Part shown: one piece after another, positions 1 through 9,131 of the stretch
Numbering within the stretch: position 1 is the first letter of the stretch
Layout: each line of letters begins with the position of its first letter
Assembly: GCF_003254395.2 (NCBI RefSeq)
Contig: NC_037642.1
Location: forward strand, 5,615,903-5,679,902
DNA: 64,000 nucleotides
Direction: 5' to 3'
From: Apis mellifera
Taxonomy: Eukaryota > Arthropoda > Insecta > Hymenoptera > Apidae
Notes under the pieces: generated by a model
Told to the model about the DNA's origin: nothing
Databases searched by the model: none
The model's input: only the letters and a program-made list of their open reading frames with translations
Made by a program: the position numbers and the translations under genes

Positions 1-44
1 TTCATTACTTTTCTTTTCTATAAACAAATGCTGATTCCTTTCAG

Positions 45-182
45 ACGCTCGGTCTGCACGGGGCGTTCTGGTTCTACGCGGCGGTCGCCGTGTGCGGCCT
101 CTGCTTCGTGGTGTGCTGCGTGCCCGAGACGAAGGGGAAACAGCTGGACGAGATGAATCCCGATTACGCCCAGGCGCGGTAG
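45..182 (+). CDS. Terminal exon (canonical end) of an MFS sugar transporter, Tret1-like
   Basis: The exon follows a pyrimidine-rich tract and an AG acceptor at 43-44 and is in phase 0. It encodes 45 residues before TAG (180-182). The first part contains a hydrophobic stretch, AFWFYAAVAVCGLCFVVCCV, matching the twelfth membrane segment of sugar porters. It is followed directly by PETKGKQLDE, the family's PET(K/Q)G signature at the cytoplasmic end of that segment. Members of this family (facilitated trehalose/glucose transporters such as insect Tret1) move sugars across the plasma membrane by facilitated diffusion. Only the last exon is in the window; the other eleven membrane segments lie beyond its left edge, so substrate cannot be judged. 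Nineteen residues from the signature to TAG is a usual tail length. The frame continues open after the TAG (see next entry). A GT at 179-180 is a possible but weak splice donor. Confidence 0.85.
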   Translation, partial: TLGLHGAFWFYAAVAVCGLCFVVCCVPETKGKQLDEMNPDYAQAR

Positions 183-1283
183 TATAAGGCCTCGTTAACG
201 GGGGGCCTTTCGAATTTCGAGAAATCCAACAAACCCCTGCCGGGAGGAGCGTACCCGAATCAGCACGACCCCCGCGAGTTGTACCGCGACACGACGGGTC
301 CCGATCCAACACGCGGCGGATCGTCGCGCAGCAATCGTCGAGGCCTGTTCTCCGATTACTGCAACATGTTCGCGGAGAGGACGAACAGGATCGGCAGGAA
401 CGTGGAGAGCTTCGTCCAGTCCCGGGGGGGATCCCTGTTCTCGGCTGGCCGCCGCACCACCGACGACGACAATTCGCTCGCCAACAATTCCATCCATCGA
501 AGATCGTGCAACGGGGACGTGGTCAGGCACGATTACACCCGTTTCTTCAACCCGATGGAGGAGGAGGAGGAGGAGGAGGAGGAGGCGAATAGTCGACGAT
601 CGTACGGGCGGAGGAATCGTCGGGTGGAAAGGACGCGCTCCAAGGGTGTCTACCCTTCGGGGGAGGGGATGGTAGTCGAGTCGTCGACGTGCGTGCTCGA
701 GCGCGGGATGGAGATGAGGCCGCGACGGGGGATCGACGAGGGATCGTGGAGAGCGGACGTCTCGACGAGCGTTTTGAACGGGAGTACTAAGCCGACGATG
801 GTGGGGAACGGGAGGATTTGGAACGGCAGCTCGTCGACACTGCCCAGGCGGGGCAGAACCATCAATTTCGGGGATCAGCCGGGATCGGATCGGGTGGAGT
901 CGCGGCGGGGCTATCCGAGGAGAAGCTTGCAGGATCTCTCGGATCTCTCAGAGGTGGAGGAGCGCGGGAGGGCGAGGGATCTTGGGTCCCGCGTGGCGTT
1001 TGGTTTCGTGTCGTCGAGCGGGTGGAGGGGAGGAGAGGCGAGGCGAGGGTCGTCGCTGTACGAGGACGACGGGTGGCATCGACGACGAGGGTATGGAGGG
1101 CGCGGAATGGAGGATCGACTCGAGGATGACGATTACCTGAGACTGTACAGGAGTTTGTCCAGGCTGAGCAAATATCCCCAAGGGGGCAAGTACGAGCCCG
1201 GCCAGGTGCACTACGAGAGGGAATGCAGGACGTTCGGCAAGGACACGGTCGCGTTCATCTATTACAAAACTTGCTACTTGTGA
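183..1283 (+). CDS. In-frame 366-codon extension downstream of the transporter TAG (readthrough candidate)
   Basis: The frame of the transporter exon continues after the TAG at 180-182 through 366 sense codons to TGA at 1281-1283. The sequence is G+C-rich with many G/C-ending codons, like the exon before it. The change to AT-rich, homopolymer-rich DNA comes after the TGA, not after the TAG. The predicted tail is hydrophilic, rich in Arg, Gly and Ser, with nine Glu in a row (codons 558-584) and many RR pairs. The last 50 or so residues (starting near DRLEDDDYLRLYRSL and ending DTVAFIYYKTCYL) are less repetitive and look most protein-like. I recognise no domain. The first in-frame ATG is at 366. 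Possible explanations are translational readthrough of UAG giving a long cytoplasmic tail, removal of the TAG by an alternative intron, a separate downstream cistron, or a recent nonsense change. The frame and composition are seen; the mechanism is inferred. Confidence 0.55.
   Translation, partial: YKASLTGGLSNFEKSNKPLPGGAYPNQHDPRELYRDTTGPDPTRGGSSRSNRRGLFSDYCNMFAERTNRIGRNVESFVQSRGGSLFSAGRRTTDDDNSLANNSIHRRSCNGDVVRHDYTRFFNPMEEEEEEEEEANSRRSYGRRNRRVERTRSKGVYPSGEGMVVESSTCVLERGMEMRPRRGIDEGSWRADVSTSVLNGSTKPTMVGNGRIWNGSSSTLPRRGRTINFGDQPGSDRVESRRGYPRRSLQDLSDLSEVEERGRARDLGSRVAFGFVSSSGWRGGEARRGSSLYEDDGWHRRRGYGGRGMEDRLEDDDYLRLYRSLSRLSKYPQGGKYEPGQVHYERECRTFGKDTVAFIYYKTCYL
186..209 (+). promoter_or_regulatory. 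Stem-loop just 3' of the transporter stop codon
   Basis: AAGGCC (186-191) pairs with GGCCTT (204-209). The stem extends inward by a U-G and a C-G pair, giving 8 bp around an 8-base loop. It begins three bases after the TAG. RNA structures just 3' of a leaky stop are known to promote readthrough, as in Drosophila headcase. The role here is inferred. The base after the stop is U, which is not the most favourable context. Confidence 0.4.
558..584 (+). repeat. (GAG)9 trinucleotide tract encoding poly-Glu
   Basis: Nine consecutive GAG codons lie in the frame of the extension after an in-frame ATG at 555. Being a triplet repeat, it can change length without breaking the frame. Confidence 0.85.
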
Positions 1284-2051
1284 TCGACGAGGAGGGATCG
1301 GTCGAGGGGGTGCCGTTGTTCGCTCCGAGGATCGAATAATTTGTCGAGGAGCAGCTTTACTTTTCCCACCCCCTGAAGAAATAATTTCGTTTCCCGAAGA
1401 GGAAATTGGAAAAAAAAAGAAAGAAGAAGGTTGATCTCTGTCCCGAGCAAGATCTCATTAGACGACGACGATTAGGTTTACCGAGTTCCTTCATTCCTCG
1501 ATTTGATACGAGCTTTTTCCGTTCGCGAGTCGATAGAAAAATGCAAAATATATATGGACGAGATATTCGAGTAATTGTTCGTGAAACAATTAGTATAAGA
1601 TTGGTCAGAATCAACGATTGTTGTCCTAACGACCTAATCTTTGAAAATTCGAGAATTGACGCGCGATGGGTGTCGACATTCTAAAGAAGACTTCGTATGT
1701 AATTAAAAAAAAAAAAGAAAAAAGAGAAAGGTACAATTTATACGACGATAGAATAGAGGTATATATAAAAAAAAAAAATTAAATAGGGGATAATTGTTAA
1801 AAGAATAAGATTAATACGTTCAAACGATTAATTTTCTCCTCCCTTCTCTGACCAGTTTTATGCTCACTTTCGATAATTAATCGTAATCGTAAAAATCAAA
1901 GTAACGACGAGTAAGATCTCTTTTTTCAAACGACACGACTGAATTACAAGTAAATTATAGATAGACCCATCTTCGTGATCTGCCTTGCGAGAGGAAACGT
2001 TCGAACGATATTTTGACCAAGAAGCGCATTAAATTAGTTATTTTCAGTAGC

Positions 2052-2107
2052 TATATATATATATATCAAACGAATTCTTGCAAGTATATATATATATATA
2101 TATATAT
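2052..2107. repeat. Two (TA)n microsatellite tracts
   Basis: Alternating TA runs occupy about 2052-2066 and 2085-2107, separated by a short unique spacer. Confidence 0.9.
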
Positions 2108-5100
2108 ACATTCGAAAAGATGGATCTCGTTGGAACAATAATAATAAAAAAAAAAAAAAAAAAAAGATGAACAAATAAAGAACGCTCTTCCGTGCAACGT
2201 GCCTTTTCTGAGAGCACGCAAATACGATATATATATACACATAGACGTACAGATAATAACGCAGAATTATAACGTATAAATTATACATAAAAAGAAAAAA
2301 AAAAAAAAGGAAAACGATAGTCGTACATACATACACGTGTATACAATAAATTTGTTTAGAATAGAATCGATAGACTGGTCCGTCGATTGTCGACGACGTT
2401 TCTCTAGACACGTTTTAAAAGGTTCACCCGTGATATTTTCAACCGAAAATTTTCCACAATTTCCAAAAATAACACGCGAGAGAAAAGAAGTGCTGATTAA
2501 AATACAGAGCGGGACAGCGTGATGTAAAATTTCAGAGATCCAGATTTCTCATTTCCTTCAAAACTTAACGTACGATTGATTTCTCTTTCTATTAATCATT
2601 TCTCTATTCTTTTCAAATTTAAAATCCGATATCGAAGGAAAATTAGATTTAACTCTATTAAATTTAAAAAAGGGTGTCGAATTAATTCGCTTCGCTAAGA
2701 AAAATCTCGTTTCCTTCGATTTCTCGATTGAATTCGGGACGAGAAAATAACGAAAATTTCTATTTTTCGCGCAAATTTTATTACGTGAAAATGGCGATAA
2801 AAACGATTGGAACTTGGATTTCGTGATCGATTCGCGCGTGACGGGGTATAGCCAACGTTTCGTCGCTAGCTTTCTCGCCAATTTAAACGTGGATATACCA
2901 CATTGATACACCACATCTCTGTCCACGTAAACGCTATCGCTTGGCAAAAGAATGTAGAACGGAGAGAAACAATTTAGATACAGGAAGAGAATATATTTCA
3001 TTTGTCCGACGCTACAAGGTATATAATATAAAAATACTCGATAGGCCTCGTTCTACGGTTCTATATAACGGCCGCCATTGACTTAATGATGACAATATTA
3101 TTATCTGTAGATATATATATTATACTACGCGTATCTTTCACACTAAGTACCTATTATATAAATCGATTATTGTGTGTACATTGTATACGAACACGTATAT
3201 GATATGGGCGTCGTGTTCGACTCTGAACAAATTTTTTCGCGACAATACCGTATAATTAATTATAACGCCACGAGAAAAATTAGCAAAAAATTTATCCTGT
3301 AACGTAACTTCGACGCCAGTCGTGTTTTTTCTTTCCTTTTTTTTTTTTATATATTTGGAACATTTATAAGAAGAAAGATCTGGCGAATTTCTCTGAGAAT
3401 TCGACTGTCGTCGACGGATGGATTTTTTGTATAATAAATTTCGTCGAGATAAGAGTGATCGCGAATGGATAAAACAATATTCGTGCAATGATATTCCAAG
3501 AGTGGAATCCTTTGGGGGGAGGATATTCGAGGAAAAACGGCATTTGTATTTTATATTTTTATATAGTTTGTAGAACTCGTCAGCGTCGACTTTGCAGAAT
3601 ATTAGCGGTCTGCATCTGTGATCGAACGCCTAGTCTTCACGGATGAAAATATTTTTCACGAGTTATTATCGTTTCATGTTGCGAGATCGTAAAGAGATCG
3701 AACGAAGGAGAGTACTCTTCCTTCGAGAGTTTTCGTTACAAATTGAATTTCTAATCGTTCTAATATTTTTTCTAAAAAATCGTGTCGTTGTGTAAAAAAC
3801 TAGTATAGTATATTATTAACTTGAATTGAATTAATTCTTAATTGATTAAGCGCGCCCGACGTCAGGGATATTAAATTGTCGACATATCAACAAAATGTTC
3901 GCCTATGTTCCGCGAAACATTCAACAAATTTCAGTTTCGAAACGAGTTCAGTTTAATATTTTTTTCCGTGCAGTCTATCAGGCAGGATTTTTCTTACACC
4001 TTTAATCGTTTTTTATCATCCCGTGAGTCATATCCCTGCCATATCCAATATTCTAACGAAGAGTGCTGAATTCTCTGATCCTGTCATAGACAAGAACTCG
4101 TGTACTTAAAAATTAATCGAAACCGAAAGAGAAAGAGAAATTAACTTAACGACTCGGGGGAAAAAATATTTCCTCGAGAGATGCTCTCGTTAGGATAATC
4201 GACGATATCGAAATTCAAGACATATCCCTGAATAGAAAAGATTATAACCCCGTAGAATTTTTCGTACAATTTTTCGCTGTATACAAATGAGAGAAGAATA
4301 CGGAGAGCGCAGCACCTTCGAATCTCATACCTATCTAAAGATATATCTTGTAATGCTCAAGGGCTTGGACGCAGTATTGAATAATAAAAAGAAAAAAAGG
4401 AAAAAAAAAAAAAAAAACTTTACGATTAAGTTAACACAGGTGCAATGCTCGTGAAACGAGTGCACGTAGGATATAAGAATTAAAAAAAAAGAAAAACCGG
4501 GATTCTATATAAATATATAAATATATATACATACATATTATAAAGATTGTACAGAATGATTATTCGACCATTGTAAGACTATCTCGTTTCTCTTTAGTGT
4601 ACTGCGCCGAACAATATATACATATATATATATATATGTATATATATATGTATATGTAAACTTTTTGAAAAAAAATCACTTAGCGGAACTGGATAAGAAA
4701 TAGCGGATAAATTCTTTGAAACAAACTATAAAAGTAGTAACGGTAAAACCCACTTCTTTCCTCAATTATCAAAGATAATCCTTTCTTTCGACTAGTTAAT
4801 AGCTAAGCGAATTAAACTCACAGATACGCAACGAGCGAGACGTACGTAAAAAAGGAAAACAAAAAAAAAAATAAAAATAAAAATAAAAATAAAATCTGCA
4901 CTGTGCACTTTCGTGAATTGAAGGTATTATCGTAATCCTTAGATATATAGCGATCAGCGAGTCAAAAGATCAGATTAGAAAAAAATTCGTATTAATGCAC
5001 GCATAACTATGTAATTATAATTTCGAGAAATCGAGTAATTTATGATGCAGGCCGTGGTATGATATAATATAATCGGAAATCATAATCGGAATTTAAAAAA

Positions 5101-5180
5101 TTCTAAAAATTTATAAATAAATGGTACACATATCGGGCAAAGTGCAATTGAAAAATTATTTATAATTTTTTGTATATACA

Positions 5181-5182
<2 letters not shown>

Positions 5183-5220
<38 letters not shown>
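5183..5220. repeat. (TA)n microsatellite
   Basis: A near-perfect alternating TA run of about 38 bp. A TG/CA-rich stretch (5260-5330) follows soon after. Confidence 0.95.
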
Positions 5221-5224
<4 letters not shown>

Positions 5225-5530
5225 TTCTTTTTCGAAAATTTCCCGTGGCCCGCATCACACACGTATGTACATTTGTATCCATATACATGTGTGTGAGAAT
5301 GTATGTGCGTGTACGTTGTGTGTACACATTAAAATAAGAGAAATAAGAGAAAATTGTTTGTAAATTTAATATTAAGAAGGAGAAAGAAAAACATTTGCAA
5401 AATAAATATAGCGCATCTTGATATCGAAAATGCCACGGCCTGTTGTGATTAGGCTATATTTGTGTAATTACGTCTTCTATTTATCGACAATAAATTAACG
5501 CGAACTATTTACAACTTATCGACAATAAAA

Positions 5531-6700
5531 AGATGGGACATTCGAAGGAAGCGCTGGCCGTCACCGAAAGGGATGTTCGTTTGTATGTAGATAAAGCTAA
5601 AAATTGAAAAAGAAAAAAAAAAAAAAATATTCCGAGGAAACGTATTTTTCAAAAGCTGCATACATATTAAGGATATACATAGTAATATAAATATATATGT
5701 ATATAAATACATATATTTGACCTATTCTGAAAAGATCGCGCCTAGCTTCGCTTGCTAGATTTAATATTTTTGTAATGATGCTTAGACGTAGCTCGTTTGT
5801 ACCTTCGCAAATTAAGAAACTTGTTTATAAATTCGCGCCCTAATGATCGATGACGCGCGAAATTCGAATCGAATCGAGCGGAGTAATCAACTCGCATTGC
5901 GACCATCATATTATAATTCGCGATCGAGATACAATGTAATATAAATTTTGCGAAAAAAATTCGTAATTCTTCGATTGAATTTGAATTCACGCTTTCATCA
6001 TCTTTCTATTGTTCAATTTCTTAGATTATGTCGTATATAGTTATGCTAATCTACTAATGGAACGATTCTAAAAATAAATAAAAATTCATGAGAATTCATT
6101 AATTCTCGAATCGAGGTCAGTTGAAGAGATACGAATAGCACAAAACAATCCTGCCGATACGGTGGTATGATATTTGCATTAAAAGAGATGTGCACGTGTC
6201 GAACGAGTGCATTCTGTATTTATGCTACGAATAAGTATGTACTTAAAAATTCATTAGCGTCTGCATTTATACCTCTCTAGAAATAACAGACGATATTGAA
6301 TATCCAAGCGCTAAATGACCTTCGGCGGAACCAACTACTTGCGTGTTTGTATAGAAATCCATATACACCTATATATATAAAATGCCAAAAGAAAAAACAG
6401 ACATAATCGTCAAACGATTGTTTTTCTTATTCTCTTTTTACCAACTATTTCCTATATGATACGCAGTGTTTATAAATAAACAATCCTATAATTAATTTTC
6501 GCAGATGTAGATTAAGAAATTAATTTTTCGTTACTAGATATTACGCTATCTCTCAATAAATAATTAAAATTTGCTTAAAATTGTGAAACTTATTTCGCGA
6601 ATGGTACAATTATAGCCATCTATGTTCGACAGAACGTACTACGCTGTATCGGAACAAATAACGAGACGAAAATTCAATTTCAAAATATGAAAACACTCAC
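5531..6700. other. AT-rich non-coding stretch, possible MED20 intron 2
   Basis: This follows the predicted MED20 exon 2 donor on the - strand. I looked on the - strand for continuation of MED20 (the HNSE-like strand and later VEVEY-like segments) and see none. No other gene is visible. Confidence 0.4.
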
Positions 6701-6843
6701 CCAATTGCGGTACCGAAACGTAGGTCTCACAATCCACCAAAAATTGACCAGTTTGCATAGCACCAAGGGCAACGACTCGTTTTGTCAGGAACTCGATGGT
6801 TTGTGGTCCAGTTCTATTTTCTATCATCGGATATTGTTGCAAA
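6701..6843 (-). CDS. MED20: Mediator complex subunit 20, coding exon 2
   Basis: On the - strand an AG acceptor at 6845-6844 precedes the exon, and a consensus donor GTGAGTG starts at 6700. Joined to exon 1 the protein begins MGVTVLQQYPMIENRTGPQT and continues with IEFLTKRVVALGAMQTGQFL, then VDCETYVSVPQLG. Vertebrate MED20 starts MGVT and has the same TVELLTRKLE-like segment, the LGA turn and the exact VDCETY motif, so the identity is clear. MED20 is a head-module subunit of Mediator, the nuclear complex that links transcription factors to RNA polymerase II. Exons 1 and 2 give 52 codons plus one base (phase 1 at the donor), roughly the first quarter of a protein of a bit over 200 residues. Later exons are not found downstream. 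They either lie beyond the left edge, with the transporter 3' end inside a long intron, or the locus is a fragment. Confidence 0.88.
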
Positions 6844-7134
6844 CTAGAAACACACAAAATGCCGGTTAGACAAAGGAATGATAAACTTTCATATTCTTGT
6901 ATTTAAATAAATATAAACGCTTGTGATAATTATTACGTCAAATGAATGTCACGATAATTGAAATAAAACATTCTAGAACATTTTTATCGTTCTAACATGT
7001 GCTATTTCAACATAACCTCTAAACGTCAAAAGATAGAGAAAGTACATATAGTACACGAAATTACGCGTCCATCATCGTATAAATGATAAATATAGATGAA
7101 TAGAAAAAATATCTTTAATTGTAAAATTACTTAC

Positions 7135-7148
7135 ACTGTAACACCCAT
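7135..7148 (-). CDS. MED20: Mediator complex subunit 20, coding exon 1 (14 nt)
   Basis: ATG at 7148-7146 starts MGVT plus two bases of a Val codon. It is followed by the strong donor GTAAGTAA starting at 7134. The split codon GT+T is completed by the first base of exon 2, keeping the frame. MGVT is the conserved MED20 N-terminus, which decides this start. The intron to exon 2 is 291 bp (6844-7134). The 5'UTR lies upstream, above 7148. The exon is too short to be found by ORF scanning; it is supported only by the splice signals and the family match. Confidence 0.82.
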
Positions 7149-8040
7149 TTTCTTGAAAAACTTTTACACTTTAGAAACCGGATTACACACGAAACACTTG
7201 TCAAATGGAGAGAACGCGCGCAACTTGAATAACCTTCTAATGATACTTCACACCTAACGATAGATGGCACTGTATGTACAAGACATGGTGACCTCTATAT
7301 TGAAAGGAAAGAATAAAATTTTTTACCATTGGAATATATTAAATTTAAAAATTTTTCTTATTCAAAATGAATATTTCTGTTAATAAAATTAATATAATTG
7401 ATACGATAATTATATGATCCTCCATATTTTTTTTTTACAAATGAAAAATAAATATATATATTTATTATATAAATATATATATATATATTTACACATTATT
7501 ACGCATTATTACAATTAACTAATTGCGTAATAGTAAATGAATATTGAAAGATTGATTATTGAAATATTAAAGAAAATATATGTTTAAGAAAAATATAAAT
7601 TTATTTCTGAATGGTAAATAAATAGTGTTGATGCACTATCTTTCATAAATACAAGGATCCATATTCACATACAAATAAATGTAAATAATCTATATATTAT
7701 CTTTATTTAAATGTTTAATTATACATTACCTTTATTGGAAAAACACAATAGCAATTATAAATACAAATATTAACTTGAACTTTCTATAATTATATTTATA
7801 TCATATAATTTAATAGACACACTACCACCATGTGACAAATTGTTACTAGACACTGTCCCCGCGAATATTCTATAAATTCAAATTTCGCATAGATGGCGTC
7901 TTTAAACAATACATGTAACCAGTAAAATGAAACCAGTAAAATAAAGTATCGATGACAGAATACCTATCGAATGTAATTTCACTCGCTTCAAGAGATGGCG
8001 ATATAGTACATTCAAGTGTGCTTCGAAATGGCGATATCGG
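7149..8040. promoter_or_regulatory. Divergent promoter region between MED20 and a + strand transcript
   Basis: This interval separates the MED20 start from a predicted + strand first exon. Much of it is AT-rich. It contains AGATGGC at 7262-7268, AGATGGCG at 7891-7898 and 7993-8000, and AAATGGCG at 8026-8033. The last two share the ten bases ATGGCGATAT. The core resembles the YY1/Pleiohomeotic site (AAGATGGCGGC), which sits at promoters in animals. TSS positions are not known. Confidence 0.35.
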
Positions 8041-8216
8041 TTAGAACCTGAGCAAGGTGTTGTTTTATTGTTGATATGTAGACGGTATCAAATTCAGAAT
8101 GAAATGCAAGTGACAAGTTTTCACGCGTATATAGTTGTAAATTTCCATGATAGAATTTCTCTACTAAAGGGAAAGATGGAGACGTCGACATGTTGAAGAA
8201 CTAATTTGAAAGCGAG
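8041..8216 (+). other. Predicted 5' non-coding exon of a + strand gene
   Basis: The sequence ends at GCGAG followed by GTAAGAATAA, a strong donor starting at 8217. The ATGs inside it open only very short frames that stop before the donor (for example ATGTTGAAGAACTAA), so it would be untranslated. The left boundary is a guess, placed after the ATGGCG motifs. The matching acceptor is at 8917-8918. Confidence 0.4.
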
Positions 8217-8562
8217 GTAAGAATAATTTACACTCTATATATTGCATAAATCAACGTAGCACAAGATTCTTGACCATGTTTGGACATCTATGCCGGCCGT
8301 GTGGTTTATTTCAAAATACGTGACATCGATACATACAATGCACATTCAATAATATGCAATTCGTATGCCACTCGTATACGACTCGTATGCAATTAATTGA
8401 CCCTTAAGAGTATAATACACCGCGAAATGAATATTACAAATAGTTTTGTTCGAATAATTGTGAAAGTTTGAAAACTGCTAGAACTTGCTTGAATATTTTA
8501 TTAGTGATATAAGATCGTAATTCGAGAAATCAATAGATATGTATGAAGTTGCCATTAACACA

Positions 8563-8591
8563 TTTCCCGCCAATTTAACACATTTCCCGCC
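8563..8591. promoter_or_regulatory. Tandem pair of E2F-type sites
   Basis: TTTCCCGCC occurs at 8563-8571 and again at 8583-8591 as part of a 20-bp direct duplication. TTTCCCGCC matches the E2F consensus TTTSSCGC. It lies within the predicted first intron (8217-8918). Binding is not shown. Confidence 0.45.
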
Positions 8592-8918
8592 AATTTCACG
8601 ACGCCATTATTTTTATTTCACATCGACGTAATCGATCTATGAAAATGTTATAAATTATGCATCTATTCAAAATATTTTACGATATATTTACGATATAATT
8701 AAATAAATAATGAAAAAATATTATTCAAGAGTGAAAAATAGAATTTTCTATATTTCTCTCTTCGACTTTATATAATATATAATGAAAATATGTGCACTCT
8801 GTATGTATAAAAAATGTCAAAATCAATGCATCTTTTTATCATATTTGGTACTTTTCACGAGTTTTTCATTATTATTATTTAATTATCCATTTCACGAAAC
8901 TTTTTAACTAAATTGCAG

Positions 8919-9131
8919 AATATTGGTTATAGACGTAGCTGAAACGAGAAGTTTGATATCGATCATCGATCAGCCATGACGAATTTGTTATTAACCGAAA
9001 ATATCGAGCTATCGAAATTCTCGTTCGAGAGTGAATCGTCAAAATGGTGTCACGACAGTTTGTGCAGTGATGTGTCGTCATAAAAAGAAAGAAAAAAGAG
9101 AAGAAAGGGGAAAAAACAAATCTTTACAAAG
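8919..9131 (+). other. Predicted second exon of the + strand transcript
   Basis: A branch-like TTAACTAA followed by ATTGCAG gives an acceptor ending at 8918. A possible donor, AAAG before GTAAAA, starts at 9132. With the donor at 8217 this defines a 702-bp intron. The exon contains the small ORF at 8976-9083. Alternative donors inside the ORF (GTGATG at 9067) cannot be excluded. In that case the ORF would be the first coding piece of a larger protein. Confidence 0.35.
8976..9083 (+). CDS. Small ORF, 35 residues, unknown function
   Basis: ATG at 8976 has a good context (CAGCCATGA). An in-frame TGA upstream in the same exon shows it is the first start in this frame. The peptide begins MTNLLLTENIELSKFSFESE and ends KWCHDSLCSDVSS before TAA at 9081-9083. 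It is Ser- and acid-rich, has two Cys, and has no signal peptide or membrane segment. I do not recognise it. It could be a small protein, an upstream ORF in a leader, or the first coding exon of a longer protein if a donor near 9067 is used. Its position in an exon with a plausible acceptor is the main support. Confidence 0.3.
   Translation: MTNLLLTENIELSKFSFESESSKWCHDSLCSDVSS

Larger units (their letters stand above)
1284..5530 (+). other. Presumed 3'UTR of the transporter gene, then intergenic DNA
   Basis: After TGA the DNA becomes strongly AT-rich with many poly-A and poly-T runs and TA microsatellites. No frame on either strand looks coding. Candidate AATAAA signals lie at 2345-2350, 5401-5406, 5489-5494 and 5524-5529. 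Which one is used, and so where the transcript ends, cannot be decided from sequence. A long 3'UTR of up to about 4.2 kb is possible. Confidence 0.4.

Noticed and set aside
818..1129. 103-codon + strand frame inside the transporter extension
   Set aside because: It is a shadow in another frame of the longer frame that continues from the transporter.
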